Shown here: piece by piece, positions 20,395 to 29,143 of the stretch | How the letters are laid out: every line of letters begins with the position of its first letter | How positions within the stretch are numbered: position 1 is the first letter of the stretch | From: Phycisphaerae bacterium | GTDB taxonomy: Bacteria; Planctomycetota; Phycisphaerae; Phycisphaerales; UBA1924 | NCBI GenBank assembly: GCA_022180725.1 | Contig: BQMO01000007.1 | Coordinates: forward strand, 1-64,000 | DNA: 64,000 bases | Direction of reading: 5' to 3' | Notes under the pieces: model-generated | Database searches by the model: none | What the model saw: the letters and a program-made list of their open reading frames with translations, nothing else | Told to the model about the DNA's origin: nothing | Made by a program: the position numbers and the translations under genes

Positions 20395-21198
20395 TCAGAG
20401 GGTCGCGGTCAGCAGGATATCTCGCGCCGGGTTGAACTCCTCGCGGTCATTCACGAGGATAACGGCCAGGCGAGTGCCTTTGGTCAGTTCGTCGAGCGCC
20501 GCGGTGATCAGCCCGGCCTTGGCGTCCAGGTCCCGCAGGACCGTGCTCACCGCGCCCGCCGCGTTCAGCACGACCAGGCGATAGACCCGCCCCCGTTGCT
20601 CCGGGAGGTTCGTGCAATAGAACTGCGGCCCGGTCCAAGACTTGTTCACGAACACCGACGCCTCGACTGTCAATCCCAGCGCGTGCGCCGCGGGGGTCGC
20701 CTCGAACACGATCCGATTCGTGTCGGGCGAGAACAGCGTATCGCGCAGCACCTTGCCCCCGGCCCGTACACCCATCACGTCGTCCATGACCTTCCCGCTC
20801 GCCACCTGACGCGAAATGGTCCCGAAATCCGAATGGACTTTGAGCACCGCGGCCCCGAGCAGCGCCGCGGCGCACGTCATCCCAACCGCCGCCGTCCGCC
20901 ACCACCGCGCCACGCGCGGGCTCGCCGACAGGGCGTACGGCTCTTCGGCACGCTGCGGCCCGGTTTCGAGCATCGCCAACGCAACCGCGTCCAACACCTT
21001 CTGCCGCAGCTCCGGCGAGGGGTGCACGTCCGGGAGGAACGACGCCGCCTCGGCCCATCGCGCCTGCTCCGCCCGCACCTGCGCCTTCACCCCGGGGGGG
21101 GCCGCCGCGAAGGCAACCTCGAACGCCGCCTGTTCGTCGGCGTCGAGCATGCCCAAGGCATCAAGATGTGCATTCTCGAGCAACTGCTGAATCGTCAT
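20395..21198 (-). CDS. Anti-sigma factor, RskA-like
   Basis: The 267-residue product is encoded directly after an ECF sigma gene with a 4-bp overlap (ATGA). It has a cytoplasmic helical N-terminus (MTIQQLLENAHLDALGMLDA) of the anti-sigma type without a zinc-binding HxxxCxxC motif. One membrane helix (about 101-120) and a C-terminal domain ending in a beta-sandwich-like region (VYRLVVLNAAGAVSTVLRDL, GTRLAVILVNDR) follow. It probably sequesters the sigma factor at the membrane until a signal releases it. It is convergent with the coiled-coil gene, 6 bp apart. Confidence 0.85.
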   Translation of the reverse strand: MTIQQLLENAHLDALGMLDADEQAAFEVAFAAAPPGVKAQVRAEQARWAEAASFLPDVHPSPELRQKVLDAVALAMLETGPQRAEEPYALSASPRVARWWRTAAVGMTCAAALLGAAVLKVHSDFGTISRQVASGKVMDDVMGVRAGGKVLRDTLFSPDTNRIVFEATPAAHALGLTVEASVFVNKSWTGPQFYCTNLPEQRGRVYRLVVLNAAGAVSTVLRDLDAKAGLITAALDELTKGTRLAVILVNDREEFNPARDILLTATL

Positions 21199-21779
21199 AA
21201 GGCCAACTCCTCGCCCGTCCGTTCCCGCAACCGTGTCAACGCCCGGCTCAGGGCCGATTTCACCGTGCCCAGCGGCGTGTTCAACTCATCCCCGATCTGC
21301 CGCAACGTCTGTCCACCCAGATACGCTCTCATGATGACCGTCCGTTGAAGTTCCGGCAGCGCGTCAATCCGTTTCATCAATCCTGCCATCCGCTCGTCCT
21401 GGTCCATGTGGCTTGCCGATTCCCGTGCGGCCGTCAACGGCACCTGCGGCTGGTCCAGACTCGTGGCCTTCAGCCGCGCTCGGCTCCGGCGAAGTTTGTC
21501 CACCAAGTGCCTACGCGAAATCAGCATGACCCACGTCACCAGGGCCGATCGCGTCTGGTCGTACCGGCCCGCCGTCTTCCACAGGCGTACAAAGACCTCC
21601 TGGACCGCGTCCTCGGCTTCCTGACGGTTCGGCAAGGACTGATACGCCATCCGAAAGACCAGCGAGCCAAAGCGATCGTACAACTCCGCGATCGCGGCCT
21701 CCTCGTTCGTGGCGACGCGGCGCATCAACGCCATGTCGACACTCCCCTGGTCCCCGGGATCACCTCGCCGAACCCCCAT
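21195..21779 (-). CDS. ECF RNA polymerase sigma factor
   Basis: The 194-residue product has sigma region 2 (AAIAELYDRFGSLVFRMAYQ and AEDAVQEVFVRLWKTAGRYD, about residues 25-90) and region 4 with a helix-turn-helix (LPELQRTVIMRAYLGGQTLRQIG...TVKSALSRALTRLR, about 135-190). This is the sigma-70 ECF layout without regions 1 and 3. The ATG at 21779 is preceded by GAGGTG; the longer frame to 21947 adds residues unlike sigma factors. It is translationally coupled to its anti-sigma factor. The intergenic region upstream is shared with the divergent pseudopilin gene. Confidence 0.92.
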   Translation of the reverse strand: MGVRRGDPGDQGSVDMALMRRVATNEEAAIAELYDRFGSLVFRMAYQSLPNRQEAEDAVQEVFVRLWKTAGRYDQTRSALVTWVMLISRRHLVDKLRRSRARLKATSLDQPQVPLTAARESASHMDQDERMAGLMKRIDALPELQRTVIMRAYLGGQTLRQIGDELNTPLGTVKSALSRALTRLRERTGEELAL

Positions 21780-22042
21780 GACGCACCTCAAGATCACGTC
21801 GAATGTCCCGACACGCACACATGCGCCGGGCGACGGTCGGCGAATTCCCTGAACTTCAGGTACCCGCCACGCGTCCATACGGATGCACCCCCGATTGGGA
21901 TGCGACTTCTTCAGTCTAGTTGAATTCCGGGGAATCAGTACGGACATTGGATCGTGAACTCGTGACTTTTACTGATATCCTATCGGAATACGAACAAAAT
22001 CAATGAAGACCTGTTGCCATGTGAACTCCGAACAAAAAAGTC

Positions 22043-22071
22043 TTGCTCTTGGATTCCAAACGAAGTATTCT
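22043..22071 (+). promoter_or_regulatory. Promoter of pseudopilin-like gene
   Basis: TTGCTC at 22043-22048 and TATTCT at 22066-22071 are separated by 17 bp, a good housekeeping-type promoter in an AT-richer spacer. The spacer carries the perfect palindrome TTGGATTCCAA at 22049-22059, immediately after the -35 box, a likely operator position. The leader to the ATG at 22107 is about 28 nt. Confidence 0.55.
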
Positions 22072-22106
22072 AGAGAAGTTCGAAGGCCACTCGTGGAAGC
22101 AGAACG

Positions 22107-22919
22107 ATGAGCGCGGCAACCACAGATCGTGGATTGCGTCAGCGGGCCGTGTGCTGGCGAGATTCGGGGCGGGCGTCGGGGCGTGGGTTTTCACTCCTCG
22201 ACGTGCTGGTGTCTATCTCCATCATCGCGGTGCTTATCAGCCTGCTCCTCCCCGCGATCTCCAAGGTCAACGAGACGGCCCGCCGCGTGGTGTGCCAATC
22301 AAACATCCGTCAAATCGGTTTGGGCGTCATCATGTACGCGGACGTGAACCATGGCGAACTCCCGCCGAGCCAGTTTGTGACCATGAACGGCGTCGCCCGC
22401 AGTGATTCACCGAAGCAGAACATGGACATGGTGCGCGTGGGCGACCCCGAAGTGCCCGGGATGTACTGGGACGGCCTGGGTGTGCTCTTCCGGCAGGGGT
22501 ACCTGGACGCACCGAAGGTGTTCTATTGCCCCTCGCACCACGGCGAGAACCCGTATCGAGTGTATTCCTCGTCATGGCTGGATGACGAAGGGGACATTGT
22601 TTGCAACTATCACTACCGCGGCAGCGGGCCCCAAGGGCACCGGGTCAACGCCGCGGGCGTGCGTGTCCAGACAACGCGGCTTTACCTGATTGATCCGGCG
22701 CAATCCTCGCTGATCGCCGACGGCCTGCGCACGCAGAGCGACTACAACCACTGGGTTGGCGTGAACTTCTTCCGGGCCGATCTGACGGTCCACTGGTTCG
22801 ACGATTCCGCTCGAACCTTGCTCCTGTCGCTCCCGGAAACCAAGGACGAGGTGTCAAGTTCACAGCCGGTCGATGCCGCCTGGATGATGTTCGACGCATC
22901 GGCGAATCAGGCCGATTGA
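22107..22919 (+). CDS. Prepilin-type N-methylation domain protein
   Basis: The 270-residue product has a type IV pilin-like leader cleaved after Gly at RGF: the mature end would be FSLLDVLVSISIIAVLISLL, followed by PAISKVNETARRVVCQSNIRQIG. This organisation resembles the abundant pseudopilin-like proteins of Planctomycetota (DUF1559 type). The usual Glu at position +5 of the mature protein is replaced by Asp. The C-terminal domain has WDGLGVLFRQGYLDAP, YCPSHHGENPY and a final extracellular-type region. It stands alone with no secretion genes adjacent. Confidence 0.85.
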   Translation: MSAATTDRGLRQRAVCWRDSGRASGRGFSLLDVLVSISIIAVLISLLLPAISKVNETARRVVCQSNIRQIGLGVIMYADVNHGELPPSQFVTMNGVARSDSPKQNMDMVRVGDPEVPGMYWDGLGVLFRQGYLDAPKVFYCPSHHGENPYRVYSSSWLDDEGDIVCNYHYRGSGPQGHRVNAAGVRVQTTRLYLIDPAQSSLIADGLRTQSDYNHWVGVNFFRADLTVHWFDDSARTLLLSLPETKDEVSSSQPVDAAWMMFDASANQAD

Positions 22920-22961
22920 CGACGCTCCCGTTTCCATGAAACCGTGCCCGGAGCGTGCGGG

Positions 22962-22967
22962 TATCAT
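22962..22967 (+). promoter_or_regulatory. -10-like box before cyclophilin gene
   Basis: TATCAT matches the -10 consensus at five of six positions and lies 7 nt before the ATG at 22975. No Shine-Dalgarno sequence is in range, so the ATG at 22975 is preferred as a leaderless start. Confidence 0.45.
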
Positions 22968-22974
22968 GCCGCGC

Positions 22975-24021
22975 ATGATGGTGACCCGTGTATCGCTCCT
23001 GATCATGTCGGCGTCGGCGTGTGCTTTAGGGCAGGTAACGCCCGACCGCATGTACTACGGCGTTGGGCGGGCCGTGCCCATGACGGTGCGATGGGCCACG
23101 GACGCCGGGAATGACGGCCAGTCCGAGGCCCGGGTGGAACTCTTCAGGTTCGGGGGCGAGTCGCCGGTGGCGTCGGCGCCGGTGACGGCCGGGGCGATCA
23201 ACATGGGGAGCCTTTTCCCGACGCTCTGGGCCGACGTCTCGGCGGGTGTGCTCTATGCCCAGTTGACGGTGGGGGAGATGCGCGTCGGGCCGCCGGTGGT
23301 GCTCCGGCCTCTGCACAGCCCGTCGCGGGCCATGTTGTACAGCCCCGAGGCGGGCAGGCCGTACTACCTCGATCCGGTGACCAAGGTCGAGAGCATCGAC
23401 CCCAAGAAAGGCGAGCTGATCTATATCCCCGACCCGCCCGCCTTCACGGGAATCTGCGCCTATGTCGAGAAGCACGTCGAGTTGAACACAACCGCGGGCA
23501 CGATCGAACTCATGCTCCGACCGGACCAGGCGCCTAATACGGCGATGAACTTCATGCACCTGGTCGAGGGGGGGTTTTACACGGACATCATCTTCCACCG
23601 CATCGTGCCGCGCACCGCGAACGGGCACCCCTTCGTGATCCAGGTGGGTGACCCCACCGGCGGGGGCGACGGCGGGCCGGGGTATGCCATCGACCTCGAG
23701 GACTCCAAGTTGCCCCACGACTTCGGGGTCATCTCCATGGCGCGCGACACCGACCCGAATACCAACGGGTCGCAGGTGTTCATCTGCCTGAGCCGCGAAG
23801 GCACGGCCAGGCTCGACGGGCGGTACACCGCCTTCGGACATGCGGTCTCGGGGTCGGATGTCATCCAGGCCATCGGCGCCTCGCCGGTGAACGGCGATAA
23901 GCCGATCGACCCGCCGATCCTGCTCAGCGCCCGGCTCATCGACGCGCCCCCGTTCGGGCTTGGCCCCAGGCCCGTCACGCGGCCCGCGCCGCCGCCGACG
24001 GCACCGGTCCAGGGGCGATAG
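22975..24021 (+). CDS. Exported cyclophilin peptidyl-prolyl isomerase
   Basis: The 348-residue protein has a signal peptide (MMVTRVSLLIMSASACALGQ) and an N-terminal extracytoplasmic beta-rich domain of about 145 residues. A cyclophilin domain follows at about residues 165-330 with VELNTTAGTIELMLRPDQAP, FYTDIIFHRIVP, GVISMAR and GSQVFICL. It probably assists folding of exported proteins. The catalytic FHRIVP arginine is kept. A Pro-rich tail ends the protein. Earlier ATG codons at 22936 and 22966 are possible but lie within or before the promoter-like box. The next gene starts 11 bp downstream. Confidence 0.9.
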   Translation: MMVTRVSLLIMSASACALGQVTPDRMYYGVGRAVPMTVRWATDAGNDGQSEARVELFRFGGESPVASAPVTAGAINMGSLFPTLWADVSAGVLYAQLTVGEMRVGPPVVLRPLHSPSRAMLYSPEAGRPYYLDPVTKVESIDPKKGELIYIPDPPAFTGICAYVEKHVELNTTAGTIELMLRPDQAPNTAMNFMHLVEGGFYTDIIFHRIVPRTANGHPFVIQVGDPTGGGDGGPGYAIDLEDSKLPHDFGVISMARDTDPNTNGSQVFICLSREGTARLDGRYTAFGHAVSGSDVIQAIGASPVNGDKPIDPPILLSARLIDAPPFGLGPRPVTRPAPPPTAPVQGR

Positions 24022-24032
24022 GAGGCTCCGGC

Positions 24033-25808
24033 ATGAAGCGTGCCCTGACGATCGCGGCCGTGCTCCTCGCGCCGTCACTCGCCACGGCGCAGCCCGATGA
24101 GCCCAAAGTCCGCTGGCTTCGAGAACACGCCGCGCCGTTCGAGTTCGACAAGGCGGGCCGGGGGCTGGACGACCTGGCGTCGGTGCGTGGGCTGGTCGGC
24201 GACGCCCGCATCGTGTCGCTCGGCGAACCCACGCACGGCACGCGCGAGTGCTTCCAGTTCAAGCACCGGCTGGTCGAGTACCTCGTGCGAGAACTGGGTT
24301 TTTCGATCTTCGCCATCGAGGCGAACATGCCCGAGGCGGATCGACTTACGTCCTATGTCCTCGGCGGCGAGGGCGACCCGCGTGCGCTCATCGCGGGCAT
24401 GTACTTCTGGACGTGGGACACGGAAGAAGTGCTCGCGATGGTGGAGTGGATGCGGGGCTACAACGCCGCCCAGCGCGAGGCCGGGCGCGAACAACGCATC
24501 ACCTTCACCGGCTTCGACATGCAGACCGAGCCGATCGCCATGGCCAACGCCAGGGCCTTCGTCGAGCGCGTCGAGCCGGCGTACCTGCCCGCGCTCGACG
24601 CGGCGTACGCGAAGGTGGCGGGCGCCAACGCCTCCTCCACGACCCCCACCTCGGCGGTCATGCTCGGCGAGTTTCCCGCCGCGCTGGTACGCGGGAAGCG
24701 TGTCACCCTCAGCGGGTTGATCCGCACGGCGAAGGTCGCGGGCTACGCCGGCCTGTGGTGGCGGGCGGACGGCCCCAGGGGCGCCCTCGCGTTCAACAAC
24801 ATGCAGGACCGTGGTATTCGCGGCGATTCCCCGTGGGCGCGCCACGAGTTCACGCTGGATATTCCCGACGACACCCAGGCCATCTACTTCGGCATGCTGC
24901 TCGTCGACGCGGGTGAGGCCTGGTTCGACGACCTGTCCATTTCGATCGGGACCTCGACCTACCGCGACCCCGAGGCGTTCGACCTGGGTTTCGAGGGGCC
25001 GGGCCACGCCGGGTTCACGCTGACCACGCCGGGCACGCGGGCCGTGCTGGACCGTGCCGATCCGGGCGTCGGGCGGCAGTCGTTGAAACTCGCGGTGCCC
25101 TTCCGGCCCGCCGGGGAAATCGCGCAGGGCACGTCGATCGACGCGTACCGCGAAGCCGGGGCGGTGCTCGCGCACCTGGAAGCGCATCAGGACGAGTACG
25201 CGAAGGCGGTGGGGGCGCGCGACGCCGCCTGGGGCGTGCACAACGCCCGCATCGTCGTGCAGTGCATGGCCAACAAGGCGCTCATGGACGGGGACAAGTC
25301 GCTGGACCTCGACAAGTGGAACCGGGACGCGTCGATGGCGGCGAACGTCGCTTGGCTGGCGGACCAGAACCCCGGCGCGAGGTTGATCCTGTGGGCGCAC
25401 AACGGGCACGTCGGCCGCAGCCAGATGGCGATGGGGCACTATCTCGAAAAACGATTCCCCGGGCAGATGGTCGTCGTTGGGTTCGCCACGGGTACGGGCG
25501 AGTACCAGGCCATCGGGGACGGGGGTCTGAAGGCCCATCCGCTCCTCCCGCCGCGCAAGGGAACGCTCGAGTGGCATCTCGACGCCGTTGGGCACCCACG
25601 CGCGATCTTCGACCTACGCGGGGCCGTGAAGGGCGACGCGGCCTCGGGCTGGCTCCGAGAGCCGATCGGGTTTCGGTTGATCGGTGCGTTGGCCATGCCG
25701 CGGGAGCAGTTCTTCCCGCGGATCGTGGCCGACGAATACGACCTGATGGTGTGGCAGCGGGCGACGACCCGGGCCAGGCCCCTGGGGGGAACGATTCGTG
25801 GGGAGTGA
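24033..25808 (+). CDS. Exported erythromycin-esterase family protein
   Basis: The 591-residue protein has a signal peptide (MKRALTIAAVLLAPSLATAQ) and the erythromycin-esterase fold. Family active-site residues Glu65 and His68 are in LGEPTHGTRE, and His456/His459 are in WAHNGHV. Between them, at about residues 215-365, sits an inserted beta-sandwich-like module (VTLSGLIRTAKVAGYAGLWW, DAGEAWFDDLSISIG) resembling carbohydrate-binding domains. Most family members outside the Ere enzymes have no proven macrolide activity, so resistance should not be assumed. A strong AGGAGG precedes the ATG, 11 bp after the cyclophilin gene, suggesting an operon. Confidence 0.88.
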   Translation: MKRALTIAAVLLAPSLATAQPDEPKVRWLREHAAPFEFDKAGRGLDDLASVRGLVGDARIVSLGEPTHGTRECFQFKHRLVEYLVRELGFSIFAIEANMPEADRLTSYVLGGEGDPRALIAGMYFWTWDTEEVLAMVEWMRGYNAAQREAGREQRITFTGFDMQTEPIAMANARAFVERVEPAYLPALDAAYAKVAGANASSTTPTSAVMLGEFPAALVRGKRVTLSGLIRTAKVAGYAGLWWRADGPRGALAFNNMQDRGIRGDSPWARHEFTLDIPDDTQAIYFGMLLVDAGEAWFDDLSISIGTSTYRDPEAFDLGFEGPGHAGFTLTTPGTRAVLDRADPGVGRQSLKLAVPFRPAGEIAQGTSIDAYREAGAVLAHLEAHQDEYAKAVGARDAAWGVHNARIVVQCMANKALMDGDKSLDLDKWNRDASMAANVAWLADQNPGARLILWAHNGHVGRSQMAMGHYLEKRFPGQMVVVGFATGTGEYQAIGDGGLKAHPLLPPRKGTLEWHLDAVGHPRAIFDLRGAVKGDAASGWLREPIGFRLIGALAMPREQFFPRIVADEYDLMVWQRATTRARPLGGTIRGE

Positions 25809-25830
25809 TTGTGTTTTCGAGGACGCGAGG

Positions 25831-25836
25831 TACACT
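25831..25836 (+). promoter_or_regulatory. -10-like box before apaG
   Basis: TACACT lies exactly 6 nt before the GTG at 25843. TTGTGT at 25809-25814, 16 bp upstream, is a partial -35 match. There is no Shine-Dalgarno sequence, which supports this GTG as a leaderless start. Confidence 0.5.
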
Positions 25837-25842
25837 GTGGGC

Positions 25843-26256
25843 GTGACGACGACCGCCCCCCAACACGGATCGAGCACCGTGACGAACGGTTTCCGGGTCG
25901 ATGTTCGCCCGGAGTACCTCCCCGATCACAGCCGCCCGGACCGGAACAAGTTCGTCTTCGGCTATCGCGTGCGCATCACGAACGAAGACGGCCAACGCGC
26001 GCGGCTCCGCAGCCGTCACTGGGTCATCGTCGATGCCGACGGCGACCGGCACGACGTCGTCGGCGAGGGCGTCGTCGGCCACCAGCCCGACCTCGCGCCG
26101 GGGCAGACGTTCGAGTACACCAGTTACTGCCCGCTCGAAACGCCCTGGGGCACGATGGAAGGCCGCTACACCTTCATCGCCGAGGACGGCGAGTCCTTCG
26201 ACATCACCGTGGCGAGGTTCTATCTCGTCTCGGCGGAGATCGAGGCCAAGGGCTGA
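25843..26256 (+). CDS. apaG: ApaG-domain protein
   Basis: The 137-residue product is a complete ApaG beta-sandwich (DUF525): FRVDVRPEYLPDHS, FVFGYRVRITNEDG, RLRSRHWVIVDADG, VVGHQPDLAPGQTFEYTSYC and GRYTFIAEDGESFDI. ApaG proteins bind nucleotides or partner domains and have no settled enzymatic role; the old magnesium or cobalt-transport label comes from genetics. The GTG at 25843 is chosen because of the box TACACT 6 nt upstream. A GTG at 25798 would overlap the esterase gene. Confidence 0.9.
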   Translation: MTTTAPQHGSSTVTNGFRVDVRPEYLPDHSRPDRNKFVFGYRVRITNEDGQRARLRSRHWVIVDADGDRHDVVGEGVVGHQPDLAPGQTFEYTSYCPLETPWGTMEGRYTFIAEDGESFDITVARFYLVSAEIEAKG

Positions 26257-26367
26257 GGCCGCATGGGCGACTGTAAGTCCCGCCCGCGGCGTGCTTAGCA
26301 CTTGTTTTCAGATTATCCCGCAGTGCTGCGACCGCCCGTTAGACTGCCGGTAAATAGGAGTACCGTC

Positions 26368-27369
26368 ATGCGTCTCACCACGCTCATTATCGCTTTCGCT
26401 GCCATGGCACCCGTGCTGGGCCAGCCCGTCCCCGACTACGGCCTGGACTGGCGGACCATCGGCGATCCTGGCAATGTGGCCGCGCAGCCCGCGGACTACT
26501 TCTGGCTCCAGGTCATGGAGTTCGGGCCGGTCGGGCGTGTGGACTACGAGTTCCGCATGAACCAGTTCGAGATGACCAACGGCCGGTGGGTGGAGTTTGT
26601 TGACTCGTACACCCGCGCGAATCCAGCCGCGAACGTCAGCGACCTGTCGCTCACGGGCCTCAGTGTCCGCCGGAGCAGCGACGATCCACAAAACTACGGC
26701 TGGTACGCGATACCGGGCACCGAGAATGTGGCCGTGGAGATCGGCTGGTTCTCTGCCGCACGCTACGCAAATTGGCTGCACAACGGGAAGGTCACGGCGT
26801 CATGGGCGTTCGAGACCGGGGCCTATGACATGAGTTCGTTCTATCAACTTCCCGGCGGCTTGTGGGAGGGTAACTCGCAGCACCTTCCCGGCGCGCTCTT
26901 CTGGTTGCCGAGTTGGGACGAGTGGACGAAGAGCATGCACTGGGACCCGAACAAGTCGGGGCCGGGACAAGGTGGCTACTGGCTCTACCCACATTCGAGT
27001 GATTCCCGCCCCGTCACAGGCTTGCCCGGAGAGCCGGGCGCGCAAACGAGCGGGGGCCTCTGGCCGAACGTGCAGTACCCCATTCCTGTAGGCTCCTATC
27101 CAAACTCACAATCTCCGTGGGGGTTGCTCGATGGATCTGGTGGGTCGTCGGAGTACCTTGGTTACTGGGTTGACGGGGTGCCTGATACCCGTGGGTCAAA
27201 CAGAGGGCTTTCCCCGTCCCACTGGGACCGACTGGACTATCTCGGAACTACTGGCTTCCCGGATCTCCCAATGGCGACGTTCCGGCTTGCCTCGGTCGTC
27301 CCATCCCCTGTGACGTTGATCGTGCTGGTCCTGATCCCATTTCGAAGGAGACGAACATGCGTGGAATGA
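26368..27369 (+). CDS. Secreted FGE-like protein with sorting tail
   Basis: The 333-residue product has a signal peptide (MRLTTLIIAFAAMAPVLGQ) and a formylglycine-generating-enzyme-like (SUMF1) domain. Family pieces are QFEMTNGRWVEFVDSY, FSAARYANWLHNG, FWLPSWDEW, SPWGLLDGSGGSSEY and a final FRLASV. The copper-binding cysteines of true FGE are not evident, so catalysis is doubtful. The C-terminus reads VVPSP, a hydrophobic stretch and FRRRRT, as in PEP-CTERM-type sorting tails. AGGAG precedes the ATG. It overlaps the next gene by 13 bp. Confidence 0.78.
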   Translation: MRLTTLIIAFAAMAPVLGQPVPDYGLDWRTIGDPGNVAAQPADYFWLQVMEFGPVGRVDYEFRMNQFEMTNGRWVEFVDSYTRANPAANVSDLSLTGLSVRRSSDDPQNYGWYAIPGTENVAVEIGWFSAARYANWLHNGKVTASWAFETGAYDMSSFYQLPGGLWEGNSQHLPGALFWLPSWDEWTKSMHWDPNKSGPGQGGYWLYPHSSDSRPVTGLPGEPGAQTSGGLWPNVQYPIPVGSYPNSQSPWGLLDGSGGSSEYLGYWVDGVPDTRGSNRGLSPSHWDRLDYLGTTGFPDLPMATFRLASVVPSPVTLIVLVLIPFRRRRTCVE

Positions 27370-29084
27370 GATTGCTCGCGGTCGGCCTTGCATACCTTGC
27401 CACGTTCGCGGCGTGGGGCATCAGCATCACGATCACGCCAAGTGCTCAGAGCAGCGGGAACCAGACGGGTATCGCGGCCGGAAGTGACCTCACCATCACC
27501 ACCGCGTTCACAGGCGGCGGCTATTCGGAAGTGGAGATCGTTATCAACGGCGGAACGGGCGCAATTGGCGACATCTCCATTGTCGCGACCTCGAACATTC
27601 CGGTGAGTGTCAGGATCATCGGCACTGGGACCGGCGGAACTTGCGGGCCGATTGACTCGATCGACACGAGCGGGAGCACTGCCTCAGTCACCCTGTTCGA
27701 GGTAAAGTCGGGTGGGCATATCGGAACGATTTACTCGGGGAACATTCAGTCTATTCTCTCGCTTCCAGTATCGGGGAACGGCTGGCCCGGCACGGTGGGT
27801 TCGATCACGGTCGCGCCTGCCTCGGGCGGCCATACATCGAGCATCTTCAGCGTCAACGCTGGCGGCGGCGTCTTAGGGAACATCATCGCCGAGAGCGGAA
27901 GCATCGGCCAGATTGTGTCCACCGGCACATCCGGCACCATCGGCATGTCATCGACCCCCATTTCTATCCGGGCGCTGACCGGGATCGGGCTGGTTCAAAG
28001 CCGTGAGGTTTACGCGGACATCTCCGGGCCATCCGGCAACGAGTTTGGGCCGACGTTCACATACCTTTCAACGTCTCACGGCCCGTTTGTCGGCTCGATC
28101 AAAGCGGCCAACTTCTCCTCAGTAGTACTCAACTCGACGACGTATGCCGCTGGGATCGACATCACGGGCGGCGATCTCGACGCCGACATCACCATTGCCG
28201 GCGATTACACCTTCGATCCGAACAGTTCGTACCGTGTGGATGTCAATGTGCTTTCGTCCGGCCGCGCGATCCCCGCTGGCCGCACCATCACCATCGGCGG
28301 CGGGCTGTACGGGAGCAACAGCGAGGAAACTCCGGTTGCGTTCGACCTCCCCGCGAATGGTCTTGAGGGCCAGATCATCATCAATGCCGCCAATAGCGAC
28401 CCCGACAGTTGGACGGCTCCGATCCGCGTGGACGGCATCAAACTTGACAATGCCCGTTCGCAGCCGCACACCGCGCCGTACTACGACCGGCTCTCCTCCG
28501 AACTCGGTGGCGGCTCGGTCGGCCTCGTGCCGTACCACCTGCACAAGACGGACTGTGTCCCGTATGACTCGGCCGAAGGGTACAACTGCATGGAGGTCAC
28601 GACGGTGCTGCGCACCTGGCCCGCTTCGCACGGCGGCGAAGAGCGGGAGACCATCGTTCTGCGGCATTACGGCCCCGTCTTCGACGGCGAGGACGGCTCC
28701 GAGGAAGACGACCCGGCGACCAACCCTCTCATCATCAAACGCCGCGGTCTCGTGCTCTGCTCTCCCACGCCGTGCGAAGAGTATGAAGAGTGCTGGACCG
28801 ACCGCAGCGAGCGGTTCGACGTGTATGTGGTCGGCGGGCTGACCCGCGAGGTGTGGATCGCGATGAAACTCGATGAGGAAGACGAGCCGCAGAACATCAG
28901 CCAACTGCACCGCTACAAGGTGGAACTCCGCGACATGGCGTACGGTGGCGGGACGCGGACGCAACTCCGCAGCGGAATGACCTTCTTCGACGACACCAAC
29001 GCCCCGCCCGTGGGCGGCTATCCGTACGAGTACAATCCGTACTGCGAGTTCTTCTCGTACTCACCGCCCAACCAGAATGAGTAG
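27357..29084 (+). CDS. Secreted protein of unknown function
   Basis: I do not recognise this 575-residue protein. It has an N-terminal signal peptide (MRGMRLLAVGLAYLATFAAWG) and a region of about 350 residues rich in Gly, Ser, Thr and Ile with short repeated strands (SIGQIVSTGTSGTIGM, GGDLDADITIAGDYT), like a beta-helix or adhesin-type fold. A C-terminal domain of about 200 residues is charged and contains several cysteines (CVPYDSAEGYNCME, CSPTPCEEYEECW). AAGGAG precedes the ATG, which lies inside the end of the previous gene, so the two exported proteins are likely co-produced. G+C looks lower than in neighbouring genes. Confidence 0.7.
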   Translation: MRGMRLLAVGLAYLATFAAWGISITITPSAQSSGNQTGIAAGSDLTITTAFTGGGYSEVEIVINGGTGAIGDISIVATSNIPVSVRIIGTGTGGTCGPIDSIDTSGSTASVTLFEVKSGGHIGTIYSGNIQSILSLPVSGNGWPGTVGSITVAPASGGHTSSIFSVNAGGGVLGNIIAESGSIGQIVSTGTSGTIGMSSTPISIRALTGIGLVQSREVYADISGPSGNEFGPTFTYLSTSHGPFVGSIKAANFSSVVLNSTTYAAGIDITGGDLDADITIAGDYTFDPNSSYRVDVNVLSSGRAIPAGRTITIGGGLYGSNSEETPVAFDLPANGLEGQIIINAANSDPDSWTAPIRVDGIKLDNARSQPHTAPYYDRLSSELGGGSVGLVPYHLHKTDCVPYDSAEGYNCMEVTTVLRTWPASHGGEERETIVLRHYGPVFDGEDGSEEDDPATNPLIIKRRGLVLCSPTPCEEYEECWTDRSERFDVYVVGGLTREVWIAMKLDEEDEPQNISQLHRYKVELRDMAYGGGTRTQLRSGMTFFDDTNAPPVGGYPYEYNPYCEFFSYSPPNQNE

Positions 29085-29131
29085 ACGAAGTTCTGCTCCA
29101 CCCGGTGGGCGCGGGGAAACCCGACTGGCGA

Positions 29132-29137
29132 TACAGT
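29132..29137 (+). promoter_or_regulatory. -10-like box before thiS
   Basis: TACAGT lies exactly 6 nt before the GTG of thiS, with no Shine-Dalgarno sequence. No TPP riboswitch fits in the 59-bp spacer upstream. Confidence 0.45.
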
Positions 29138-29143
29138 TCCCGC

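Noticed and set aside
24033..25808. Macrolide resistance gene
   Set aside because: The fold is right, but the export signal, the inserted module and the family's broad distribution do not support a resistance claim.
29085..29143. TPP riboswitch before thiS
   Set aside because: The 59-bp spacer is too short and has no CTGAGA-type core; a -10-like box sits directly before the start instead.
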